From: Chloroflexi bacterium RBG_16_64_32
GTDB lineage: Bacteria; Chloroflexota; Dehalococcoidia; SM23-28-2; RBG-16-64-32
Direction of reading: 5' to 3'
DNA: 6,009 nt
Assembly: GCA_001795235.1 (NCBI GenBank)
Contig: MGNZ01000053.1
Coordinates: forward strand, 14,020 to 20,028
The notes beneath the pieces were generated by a model. The model saw nothing but the letters and a program-made list of their open reading frames with translations, did no database searches and was not told where the DNA came from. Both the position numbers and the translations under genes were made by a program. The stretch's first letter is position 1. Each line of letters starts with the position of its first letter. This document shows positions 1 through 5,956 of this stretch, one piece after another.

Positions 1-9
1 CAAGGCGCT

Positions 10-38
10 ATATTAGATGTTCACGGCAAATTTGTCAA
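10..38 (-). promoter_or_regulatory. Sigma-70-type promoter reading left out of the window
   Basis: On the minus strand a perfect -35 hexamer TTGACA (38-33) is followed, after exactly 17 bases, by TAATAT (15-10), which matches the -10 consensus TATAAT at four of six positions. The surrounding DNA is distinctly more A+T-rich than the rest of the window, as expected for a promoter between genes. Transcription would start at about position 3-4 and run leftward, in the same direction as mfd, so it most likely drives the next minus-strand gene, which lies outside the window. The match is seen directly. Activity is inferred. Confidence 0.6.
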
Positions 39-72
39 ATCGCCATCAGAAATTTAGGTTTCACTAGAGCTA

Positions 73-120
73 TAACAGCAGTTTGATGCGCCTGTTACGG
101 CTAGGTTACACGTTACGGCT
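73..120. repeat. Short repeats just downstream of mfd
   Basis: The nine bases GTTACGGCT occur at 94-102 and again at 112-120, the second copy covering the mfd stop codon. A shorter relative, TTACGGC, occurs at 133-139 inside the mfd end. A six-base inverted repeat, TAACAG (73-78) with CTGTTA (92-97), could form a weak hairpin in the mfd 3' region, but no T-tract follows it on either strand. I do not call a terminator. These may be chance similarities or remnants of local duplication. Confidence 0.3.
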
Positions 121-3100
121 CAGTTTGCATCATTACGGCATCTGCCAGCGTGTCCAGCGTCTGCCGTAGCCGGTCGCGCCAGGCCTTTCCCAGCTCCACT
201 CGCACGAGGCTCCGGCCCGGCCGCACGCCCTTGGGCGCCCGCGATTCCAGCGCCTCCTTAGGCACCAGCGCACCCTCCTTGAGCCGGACCACAGCGTGGC
301 CGTCCTCCGTCATGATCGCCTGCACGCCTGCCCGCGCCGCCAGCGTGCGCAGGAGGATGACGAATAGCAGGTTGCGCGCCGGCGGTGGCGGCTGGCCGAA
401 GCGGTCCACCAGCTCTTGCCCTATCGCCTCAATATCCCGGGGGTCGGTGGTGTCGCTCATCCGCTGGTAGAGGGCCAGGCGCTGGTTGAGATCCGGGACG
501 TAGGACTGCGGCAGATGGGCGGTTAGCGGCAGCTCAATCGTCACCTCCGGGCCCTCCCTTGGGGGTGGCGGCGCCTCGCCCTCCCTCATCGCTCGTCCGC
601 CTCTGGCGGACTCTACTGCCTCCGCCAGCAAGCGGCAGTAGAGTCCGAAGCCAACGGCGGCCATGTAGCCGCTCTGCTCGGGGCCCAGCAGGTTGCCTGC
701 GCCGCGGATCTCCAGATCCCGCAGGGCTATCTGGAAGCCCGCGCCCAGCTCCGTCGCCTCGAAGATCGTCTGCAACCGCTTCTGGGACTGCTCCGTCAGC
801 CGGCGCCTGCGGTCGTACATCAGGTAGGCGTAGGCGCGATGGGCCCCCCGACCCACACGGCCGCGGAGCTGGTACAACTGGCCCAGCCCCAGCTTGTCCG
901 CCTGGTTCACGATGATAGTGTTCACGTTCGGGATGTCCAGCCCGGACTCGATGATTGTCGTGCACACGAGCACGTCGATGCCCCCCGCCACGAACTCCGC
1001 CATCACCCTCTCCAGGTCGTGCTCCGGCATTTGCCCGTGGGCGATCCCGACGCCGGCCTCCGGAACGATCTCCTGCACCTTCCGCGCGACCATCTCGATG
1101 TTGTGCACCCGGTTATGCACGAAGTACACTTGGCCTCCGCGCTCCAGGTCCCGCAGGATCGCCTCCCGCACCAGACGATCGTCGAACTCCGATACGTAGG
1201 TCTTGATGGGCAGGCGCTCCTCCGGCGGTGTCTCCATCGTAGACATATCGCGTATGCCGCCCAGGGCCATGTAAAGGGTTCGCGGTATGGGCGTCGCCGA
1301 AAGCGTGAGGACGTCGGTGTCGCGGCGCATCTGCTTCAGGTGCTCCTTGTGGGCCACGCCGAACCGCTGCTCCTCGTCGATGATCACCAGCCCCAGGTTC
1401 TTGAACCGCACGTCCTTTTGGAGCAGCCGGTGTGTTCCGATGACGATGTCCACCGTCCCCTGGGCCAGTCCTTCCGCCACCACCTTCTGATCCGCATGCG
1501 AGCGGAACCGTGACAGCATCTCCACCCGCATCGGGAATGCGCCCAGACGCTCACGGAAGGTCTGGTAGTGCTGCTGGGCCAGGACGGTGGTGGGTACCAG
1601 GAGCGCCGCCTGTCGTCCGTCCATCACCGCCTTGAAGGCAGCCCGAATGGCCACCTCCGTCTTCCCGTAGCCCACGTCCCCGCAGACCAGCCGGTCCATA
1701 GGCCGCGACCGCTCCATGTCACACTTGACCTCAGCGATTGCGCCGAGCTGGTCCTCTGTCTCCACGTAAGGGAAGGACGCCTCCATCTCAGCCTGCCAGG
1801 GCGTATCGGCACTAAATGAGTGGCCGGGCAGCACCTCCCGCGCGGCGTAGAGTGTGAGGAGGTCCTGCGCCAGCTCCTGCACCGCCTGCCTGACCCGTCG
1901 CTTCGCCCTCTGCCAATCGCCGCCGCCCAACCGTGTCAGCCGGGGCTCGTGATCGGACGGCCCCACGTAGCGGCTCACGCGGTTGACCTGATCGGTGGGG
2001 ACGAACAGCTTGTCGCCTTCCGCGTACCGCAGCTCAAGGTACTCCCGCTCGTGCTCCTCCACCGCCATCCGCACGAGCCCAGCGAAGCGGGCGATCCCGT
2101 GATCGGTGTGCACAACGTAGTCGCCGGGGGAAAGGTCGGCCAGGAACGCCTCCCGGTTGACTGCCTTGCTGGGCGCCCGGCGGCGCTGCTTGGCGAAGCC
2201 AAAGACCTCCGTGTCTGTGACCAGGGTCAGGTCAACGCCGTCCTCGCTCAGGCGCCAGCCGGCTGAGAGCGACCCCTGCACCAGGGCGAGGCCGGCGCCG
2301 GACGGCGGCTCCACCGTAACCCGCGCCTCCGTGCCCTCCTCCCGGAAGAGCTCCGCCAGCCGCTGCGCCTGCTGCGACACGATAGCCAGGGAGCCACCTT
2401 GACGTAACTGCGACACCCCCTCGCCCACGAAGCGGCGAAGCTGGCCGCCGTACGCCGCCGCGGGCTGGAACGGCAGGCGAAGGCTGTCCTCCCCTTCGCC
2501 GCTGGCCCACCGCGACAGCCTCAAGAGGGCTTGCCGCTCCTCCAGGGTGGCCCGCAGCTCCCGCCAGGTCTGCTGCGGCAGCGGCAGGCCGCGCGGGATC
2601 TCGCCCCGCTCCTCCAGCTCCCGGCGGACGGTCTCCGCTTCCCGCCCAGCCTCGTCCAGGGCCGCCGCCACCTCGCTCTCCTCGTCGATGATGATGACGG
2701 TCTCCTGCGGCAGATGGTCCAGGAGCGTTGCCTCGGCGAGGAACGGGACGTAGAAGCTGTCGGCAGCGAAGCCCACTCCCCGCTTGAGGTGGGAGATCTC
2801 TTCCCGGAAACGCTCCCGCGCTTCGTCCGCGCACTGCGAGAAGTCGAGCCGGGCCAGCGTATGTCCCGTCCCCGGTTCCGCATCTGCGGAGAACACCGTC
2901 TCGCGCGCGGGCCCCAACTCCACGCCTTCCACCGTTTCCACGGACCGCTGGGACGCCGGGTCGAACCGGCGCAGGCTTTCGATCTCCCGTCCGACCAATT
3001 CGATACGTACGGGCGCATCCGCCTGGGGCGGGAACACATCGATGATGCCGCCGCGACGGCTGGCCTGTGCTGGTCGCTCGACAAGGGGCTCGATAGCGTA

Positions 3101-3583
3101 CCCGAGCGCCGAAAGCCGCGCCAGGAACTCTTCTGGCTCCAGGCGGCTCCCCGGTGTGAGGACTAGCACGGACGCGGCCAGCTCCTGGGGCGACAGTGTC
3201 CGCTGGGCCAGCGCTATCGCTGAGGCGATGATAACGCTGCGTCCTCCATGCGGCCGCAAGGCCATAAGGCGCTCGCGCACGGCCTCCGGATCGGGCGCCA
3301 GACGCTCGTAGGGGAGGGTGTCTCGCTGAGGGAACGGCACCACCGCCGCGGGTTCGCCCAGCCATGCGGTCAGCTCGTCGGCCAGAGCCTCTGCCCGGTC
3401 CTCCCGCGGGACGATAGCCACGACGGGTGCGTCCGACATATGAACGAGGGACGCGACCACCGCCGCCTTGGCCGAATCTGGGACGCCGGCGGTGAGCCGT
3501 AGCGGCCCGCGACCCACCTCATGCCGCAGCCGCGACAAGGAAGGAGCGCGCTCTATCTGCGATAGCAGTCCTGACAGGTTCAT
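113..3583 (-). CDS. mfd: Transcription-repair coupling factor Mfd
   Basis: Mfd is a cytoplasmic ATP-driven DNA translocase that pushes or releases RNA polymerase stalled at template lesions and recruits UvrA for strand-specific nucleotide excision repair. The 1156 residues match the normal full length. Residues about 1-190 form the UvrB-like N-terminal module, with RRGGIIDVFPP at 176-186 and a degenerate P-loop region near 31-47, as is usual in Mfd. The RNA-polymerase interaction domain starts with GDYVVHTDHGIARF (487-500). The RecG-like motor carries Walker A GDVGYGKT (635-642), the DEEQ box (736-739), SATPIPRTL (762-770), ESGLDIPN (879-886) and QLRGRVGR (905-912). The translocation segment follows to about 967. 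The C-terminal regulatory (TRCF) domain spans about 1012-1110. ATG 3583 is the most upstream start: an in-frame TGA lies further up with no start codon between. There is no good Shine-Dalgarno, and a hairpin ends 12 bases before the ATG. It lies 67 bases after pth, in the same direction, and ends with TAA. Confidence 0.98.
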   Translation of the reverse strand: MNLSGLLSQIERAPSLSRLRHEVGRGPLRLTAGVPDSAKAAVVASLVHMSDAPVVAIVPREDRAEALADELTAWLGEPAAVVPFPQRDTLPYERLAPDPEAVRERLMALRPHGGRSVIIASAIALAQRTLSPQELAASVLVLTPGSRLEPEEFLARLSALGYAIEPLVERPAQASRRGGIIDVFPPQADAPVRIELVGREIESLRRFDPASQRSVETVEGVELGPARETVFSADAEPGTGHTLARLDFSQCADEARERFREEISHLKRGVGFAADSFYVPFLAEATLLDHLPQETVIIIDEESEVAAALDEAGREAETVRRELEERGEIPRGLPLPQQTWRELRATLEERQALLRLSRWASGEGEDSLRLPFQPAAAYGGQLRRFVGEGVSQLRQGGSLAIVSQQAQRLAELFREEGTEARVTVEPPSGAGLALVQGSLSAGWRLSEDGVDLTLVTDTEVFGFAKQRRRAPSKAVNREAFLADLSPGDYVVHTDHGIARFAGLVRMAVEEHEREYLELRYAEGDKLFVPTDQVNRVSRYVGPSDHEPRLTRLGGGDWQRAKRRVRQAVQELAQDLLTLYAAREVLPGHSFSADTPWQAEMEASFPYVETEDQLGAIAEVKCDMERSRPMDRLVCGDVGYGKTEVAIRAAFKAVMDGRQAALLVPTTVLAQQHYQTFRERLGAFPMRVEMLSRFRSHADQKVVAEGLAQGTVDIVIGTHRLLQKDVRFKNLGLVIIDEEQRFGVAHKEHLKQMRRDTDVLTLSATPIPRTLYMALGGIRDMSTMETPPEERLPIKTYVSEFDDRLVREAILRDLERGGQVYFVHNRVHNIEMVARKVQEIVPEAGVGIAHGQMPEHDLERVMAEFVAGGIDVLVCTTIIESGLDIPNVNTIIVNQADKLGLGQLYQLRGRVGRGAHRAYAYLMYDRRRRLTEQSQKRLQTIFEATELGAGFQIALRDLEIRGAGNLLGPEQSGYMAAVGFGLYCRLLAEAVESARGGRAMREGEAPPPPREGPEVTIELPLTAHLPQSYVPDLNQRLALYQRMSDTTDPRDIEAIGQELVDRFGQPPPPARNLLFVILLRTLAARAGVQAIMTEDGHAVVRLKEGALVPKEALESRAPKGVRPGRSLVRVELGKAWRDRLRQTLDTLADAVMMQTEP
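603..647 (-). repeat. Perfect 14-bp inverted repeat with overlapping alternative hairpin, inside mfd
   Basis: Bases 607-620 are the exact reverse complement of 634-647, giving a 14-bp perfect stem around a 13-base loop (621-633). A second, mutually exclusive hairpin pairs 603-610 (CTGGCGGA) with 621-628 (TCCGCCAG), eight perfect base pairs around ten bases. The element covers Mfd residues 979-993, just after the translocation segment. One arm encodes the conserved Gly-Leu-Tyr-Cys-Arg stretch; the other encodes the less conserved Glu-Ala-Val-Glu-Ser stretch. The reading frame is intact. No T-tract follows on either strand, so it is not an ordinary intrinsic terminator. The pairing is seen directly. 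Any function is unknown. Confidence 0.85.
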
Positions 3584-3595
3584 AGCAACGCTTTT

Positions 3596-3622
3596 AGGGC
3601 CTCGACCTACTGTCGGGGCCCT
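3596..3622 (-). promoter_or_regulatory. Stable hairpin in the mfd leader
   Basis: Read on the minus strand, an 11-base arm (3622-3612) pairs with an 11-base arm (3606-3596) around the five-base loop AGTAG, with a single C-A mismatch and mostly G-C pairs. It lies between pth and mfd and ends 12 bases before the mfd ATG. The nearest Shine-Dalgarno-like bases, GAGG at 3603-3600, lie inside its 3' arm and would be masked when it folds. After the hairpin the mfd strand reads AAAAGCG, so there is no U-tract for termination in that direction. It may control translation or stabilise a processed mRNA end. The structure is seen; the role is inferred. Confidence 0.55.
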
Positions 3623-3631
3623 CGCGGTTCA

Positions 3632-3640
3632 ATTGTATCA
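3632..3640 (-). promoter_or_regulatory. Possible extended -10 element upstream of mfd
   Basis: The minus strand reads TGATACAAT (3640-3632), an extended -10 pattern TGn followed by TACAAT, which is five of six to consensus. It sits just after the pth stop codon and about 50 bases before the mfd start, a good place for an internal promoter. I find no convincing -35 hexamer at 16-18 bases upstream, where the sequence is the C-rich end of pth. Extended -10 promoters can work without one, but confidence is low. Confidence 0.3.
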
Positions 3641-3650
3641 GCTTGTACGA

Positions 3651-4241
3651 CTAGCGGTTGTGGCGGGTCATGGCCGCCTCCAGCCCCTCTTCGATGATGG
3701 TCTCGACCGCAGCCGCGGCCTCGGCCGCCGCGGCCTGCAGCGCCTCTGCGTCTTGCGGCGGAGGATCGCTGAGGACGTGGTCGGCGATATCCTCTGGGTC
3801 CCAGGTAGGCCGTCCGTCCACCACGGGCCGGCCGATGCCGATGCGCACACGGGGGAAGTCGCCGCTACCTATGGCGCCGATTATGGAGCGCAGCCCCTTC
3901 TGACCGCCGTGGCCGCCGCCTGACCGTAGCCGCAGTCTGCCCACGGGGAGGTCCAGGTCGTCGCAGACCACCAGCATCCTTTCTGGCGCTATCTTGAAGT
4001 CGCGCAGGAGGGCGGCCGCGGCGTGCCCGCTGCGGTTGACGAACGTCCTTGGCTTGGCCAGGAGGACCGGGGTTCCGGCGATCGAACCCTCGCCGATGGT
4101 GGCCAGACGTTTGGCCTTGAGGGGGATGCCGTGCAGGCGGGCCAGGCGGTTCACGCACCAGTAGCCGACGTTGTGACGGTTGTGCGAATAGACAGGGCCT
4201 GGATTGCCAAGGCCCAGTATCAGCCATATCCCTGCCGCCAT
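3651..4241 (-). CDS. pth: Peptidyl-tRNA hydrolase (bacterial Pth family)
   Basis: Pth cleaves the ester bond of peptidyl-tRNAs released prematurely from ribosomes, recycling tRNA in the cytoplasm. It is normally essential in bacteria. The 196 residues match the usual length. The N-terminal motif LGLGNPG (9-15) supplies Asn13, and NRHNVG (21-26) supplies the catalytic His23. VVCDDLDLP (91-99) supplies Asp94, equivalent to E. coli Asp93. The glycine-rich GGGHGG stretch lies at 108-113. Two classical positions differ: FVN (67-69) replaces the usual FMN/YMN, and Lys115 stands where E. coli has Asn114. The C-terminal part has an alanine-rich helix (170-178). ATG 4241 is the only start before the first motif, because an in-frame TAG lies at 4253-4251. 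It begins 14 bases after the preceding gene's stop, which suggests cotranscription and perhaps translational coupling. The family call is firm; full catalytic competence is inferred. Confidence 0.97.
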   Translation of the reverse strand: MAAGIWLILGLGNPGPVYSHNRHNVGYWCVNRLARLHGIPLKAKRLATIGEGSIAGTPVLLAKPRTFVNRSGHAAAALLRDFKIAPERMLVVCDDLDLPVGRLRLRSGGGHGGQKGLRSIIGAIGSGDFPRVRIGIGRPVVDGRPTWDPEDIADHVLSDPPPQDAEALQAAAAEAAAAVETIIEEGLEAAMTRHNR

Positions 4242-4246
4242 GCGGC

Positions 4247-4263
4247 CATTCTAGCCTATCTCC
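4247..4263 (-). promoter_or_regulatory. pth translation start region with an out-of-frame ATG
   Basis: The only Shine-Dalgarno-like bases before pth are GGAG at 4263-4260, which lie 18 bases from the true ATG (4241) but only 10 from another ATG at 4249-4247. That nearer ATG is out of frame and would give a nine-codon peptide ending at a TGA (4222-4220), inside pth. The stop codon of the preceding gene (4258-4256) falls between the GGAG and the pth ATG, so ribosomes finishing that gene could reinitiate at pth. This explains how pth could be translated despite a poor ribosome-binding site. Confidence 0.35.
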
Positions 4264-5956
4264 GTCGTTTGCGGCTGCGGGAGCCTGGGTGCAGAGCGGC
4301 AGTATCTGCCGGCGGTAGGGCCCTGTGCGTCGCCTGAAACGCCCTCTGGAGCACATGGGAGACCTCCCTCATCGTGCCCCGCGCCTCGTCCACCTTCGGC
4401 GATGCGCCTTTTTCAAGCTGGTCGAGAATGGGCCGTAGCGCCTCGTGAATGCGGGACTCGACCAGGAACCGGCGAATGTAGCCCACAAGCTCGTCGTTCA
4501 TGATGACGCCAAGGGATGAAAGCTGGCTGGCCTGAACCATCTTCAGGAATTGCTCCACGCGGGCGTCGTTGCTGCGGTGGAGCACCTGCTGCACCGCGTT
4601 GGACGATAGGCGCGCCATCTGCCGCTGGCAGCCCCGCTCGATTCGCTGCAGGATCTCGTCCGCGCGCTGGACGGGCGCCGTTGTTTCCATGGCGAGGCGG
4701 CAGGCGGGACAGGTTGCGTCCGACTCCAGCATCTCCTCGACGCCGGTAATGAGAGGGCAGCCGGCTGTATCCGCCACCAGTTGCTCGTAGGCGATCAGGG
4801 CGCCCGCACCCATCGGTGGACCGAGCTCCGTCAGGGTGTTCAGCCGCTGCAGCGCCTCGACCTGTGCCTGTTCCTCCCGTAGGCGGGCGTGCAGGCGGGC
4901 CATCTGGACCCAGTATCGGGTGTGGTGATCGCGATATGCGGAGATGTATTTCTTGCGGAACGTCTCCAGCATCGCCTTGGCCGGGGGTAGGCGCTGCGGC
5001 TCCGCGCACAGGGTGGCGAAGGTGAGCTGCTCCACCACCAGGGAGCGGTCCAGGGCGAGGTCGGCCTCCTCTGTGGGGACAATGGCCTGCTCAAGGAAAC
5101 GCCGAATGGCGACCATCTCGCCGGCGTCCTCCGGGCTCTGCCGGAAGGCCCTGAGGGTGTAGATATCTTCCATGAGGGCCTGTTTGTTCGGGTAGACGCG
5201 CTCAGCGCAGGCGAGGAACTGCTCCCTGTCGGCGGCGAACACAAGCTCGGAAAGCCGCGCCAGCGCACCATTCGCCTCCGAAGCCACGTCGCCTACGGCA
5301 CTGACCAGGTCCTTGAGGTCGACCAGACGCTCCTGACTGGCCGCCTTGGCGGCGTCCGGGGCGTTGAGAGCGATGGCGATGGGACTCAGGTACTCCGCAA
5401 TGGCGATCGACGACAGCAGGTCACGCGCCAGCAGCGTGAGGCGCGCTTTGCCCTCAGTAAAGACGTCCTCCGCGCTCAGAAGGAGCGGCGCAGCGGCGAA
5501 TAGACGGCCCTGCCGCAGCAGCTCCGCGGCCTCCGGGGGGAGGGCCAGGCCGGACCTTTTGGCGGCGCTGTATGTGGCGACGGCCTCCCTCACGCCGGTG
5601 GCCTGCGAGGGCAGGCGGCGGGCGGGAGCGCTGACGACAACGCCTTCCGCGGGCGAGACGGGACCCTCCGGTGGCTCTGAGAGAACGACTATCCGGAAGT
5701 CCTCACCGTCAGCGGGCCGTTCGCCGTTGGGCTCCGCCGGCCACCGCGGCAGCAGGACCGCGCGTCCCTGACGCTTTCGTCCGGAGTAATCGGTGAGGTT
5801 GAGGGACAGGGTGAGGATCGGCGCCGGGTCGTCCCCGCCGGCGGCCCCCTGCGAGTCGAGCATATGACCTTGTCGCATGATAGCCCCTTCTTTCCGGGGC
5901 GGTAGGAGCTGACTCTGCATTATATCACCGGCAGGGGCGACCGGGTCATCTGCCAT
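4256..5956 (-). CDS. Unrecognised 566-residue protein, possibly related to the C-terminal part of DUF6079/PglY-type ATPases
   Basis: I cannot name this gene with certainty. It encodes a soluble protein with no signal peptide or membrane segment. Residues 1-45 look disordered, about 45-95 may form a small beta-rich domain, about 120-320 are mostly helical, and 330-375 form a charged long helix with a FRKKY..AYRDHH pattern (333-345). Next come Cys400 and a CPAC pair (416-419), a possible metal-binding or structural knuckle. The protein then continues as helices to a very basic tail, SRKRRR. The helix with YxxxxxxHH, a 'LGP' turn, a lone Cys and then CPxC resembles what I remember of the C-terminal region of DUF6079 proteins of BREX-like loci. 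That is inference; no P-loop is present here. ATG 5956 is directly preceded by an in-frame TAA. Met27 (5878) is a credible alternative start with its own upstream signals. It ends with TAG 14 bases before pth. Confidence 0.85.
   Translation of the reverse strand: MADDPVAPAGDIMQSQLLPPRKEGAIMRQGHMLDSQGAAGGDDPAPILTLSLNLTDYSGRKRQGRAVLLPRWPAEPNGERPADGEDFRIVVLSEPPEGPVSPAEGVVVSAPARRLPSQATGVREAVATYSAAKRSGLALPPEAAELLRQGRLFAAAPLLLSAEDVFTEGKARLTLLARDLLSSIAIAEYLSPIAIALNAPDAAKAASQERLVDLKDLVSAVGDVASEANGALARLSELVFAADREQFLACAERVYPNKQALMEDIYTLRAFRQSPEDAGEMVAIRRFLEQAIVPTEEADLALDRSLVVEQLTFATLCAEPQRLPPAKAMLETFRKKYISAYRDHHTRYWVQMARLHARLREEQAQVEALQRLNTLTELGPPMGAGALIAYEQLVADTAGCPLITGVEEMLESDATCPACRLAMETTAPVQRADEILQRIERGCQRQMARLSSNAVQQVLHRSNDARVEQFLKMVQASQLSSLGVIMNDELVGYIRRFLVESRIHEALRPILDQLEKGASPKVDEARGTMREVSHVLQRAFQATHRALPPADTAALHPGSRSRKRRR
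5883..5900 (-). promoter_or_regulatory. Small G-C hairpin before the alternative start (Met27)
   Basis: On the minus strand GCCCC (5900-5896) pairs with GGGGC (5887-5883) around the purine-rich loop GGAAAGAA. The 3' arm overlaps AAGGGG, the only Shine-Dalgarno-like sequence before the in-frame ATG at 5878-5876, which begins four bases later. If translation starts at Met27, this hairpin would partly mask its ribosome-binding site. If it starts at Met1, this is ordinary coding sequence. The pairing is short but all G-C. Confidence 0.35.
5919..5949 (-). promoter_or_regulatory. Possible promoter with a perfect extended -10 inside the 5' end of the 566-residue gene
   Basis: The minus strand reads TGATATAAT at 5927-5919, a perfect extended -10 (TGn followed by TATAAT), which is unusual in such G+C-rich sequence. 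A weak -35, ATGACC (5949-5944, four of six to TTGACA), sits 19 bases upstream. Transcription would begin near 5912-5914, giving a leader of about 35 bases before the in-frame Met27. If real, the first 26 codons would not be translated from this transcript. An upstream promoter may also exist outside the window. Confidence 0.4.

Noticed and set aside
134..168. Seven-base inverted repeat TACGGCA/TGCCGTA at the mfd 3' end
   Set aside because: Short arms with a 21-base loop and no following T-tract; within what chance allows in a window of this size.
839..1513. A 224-codon plus-strand reading frame opposite the mfd motor region
   Set aside because: It lies wholly antisense to well-conserved mfd codons, its translation has no recognisable motif, and long antisense frames are expected in G+C-rich coding DNA.
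2531..3166. A 211-codon plus-strand frame opposite mfd
   Set aside because: Antisense shadow of mfd with no family resemblance and no ribosome-binding or promoter context that I can see.
2232..3365. A 377-codon minus-strand frame overlapping the N-terminal half of mfd
   Set aside because: It is out of frame with mfd, rich in Gly/Ala/Arg/Pro as typical shadow frames are, and mfd is intact across the whole stretch.
3596..3622. The pth-mfd hairpin as an intrinsic terminator
   Set aside because: No T-tract follows the stem in either direction: the minus strand continues AAAAGCG and the plus strand continues CGCGGTTC.
3712..3735. Repeat of GCCGCGGCC (3712-3720 and 3727-3735) in pth
   Set aside because: It is explained by an alanine-rich helix encoded with preferred G+C-rich codons.
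4413..5009. A 198-codon minus-strand frame inside the 566-residue gene
   Set aside because: Out-of-frame shadow rich in Gly/Ala/Pro/Arg; the longer frame has more balanced composition, helical periodicity and better gene-like spacing to pth.
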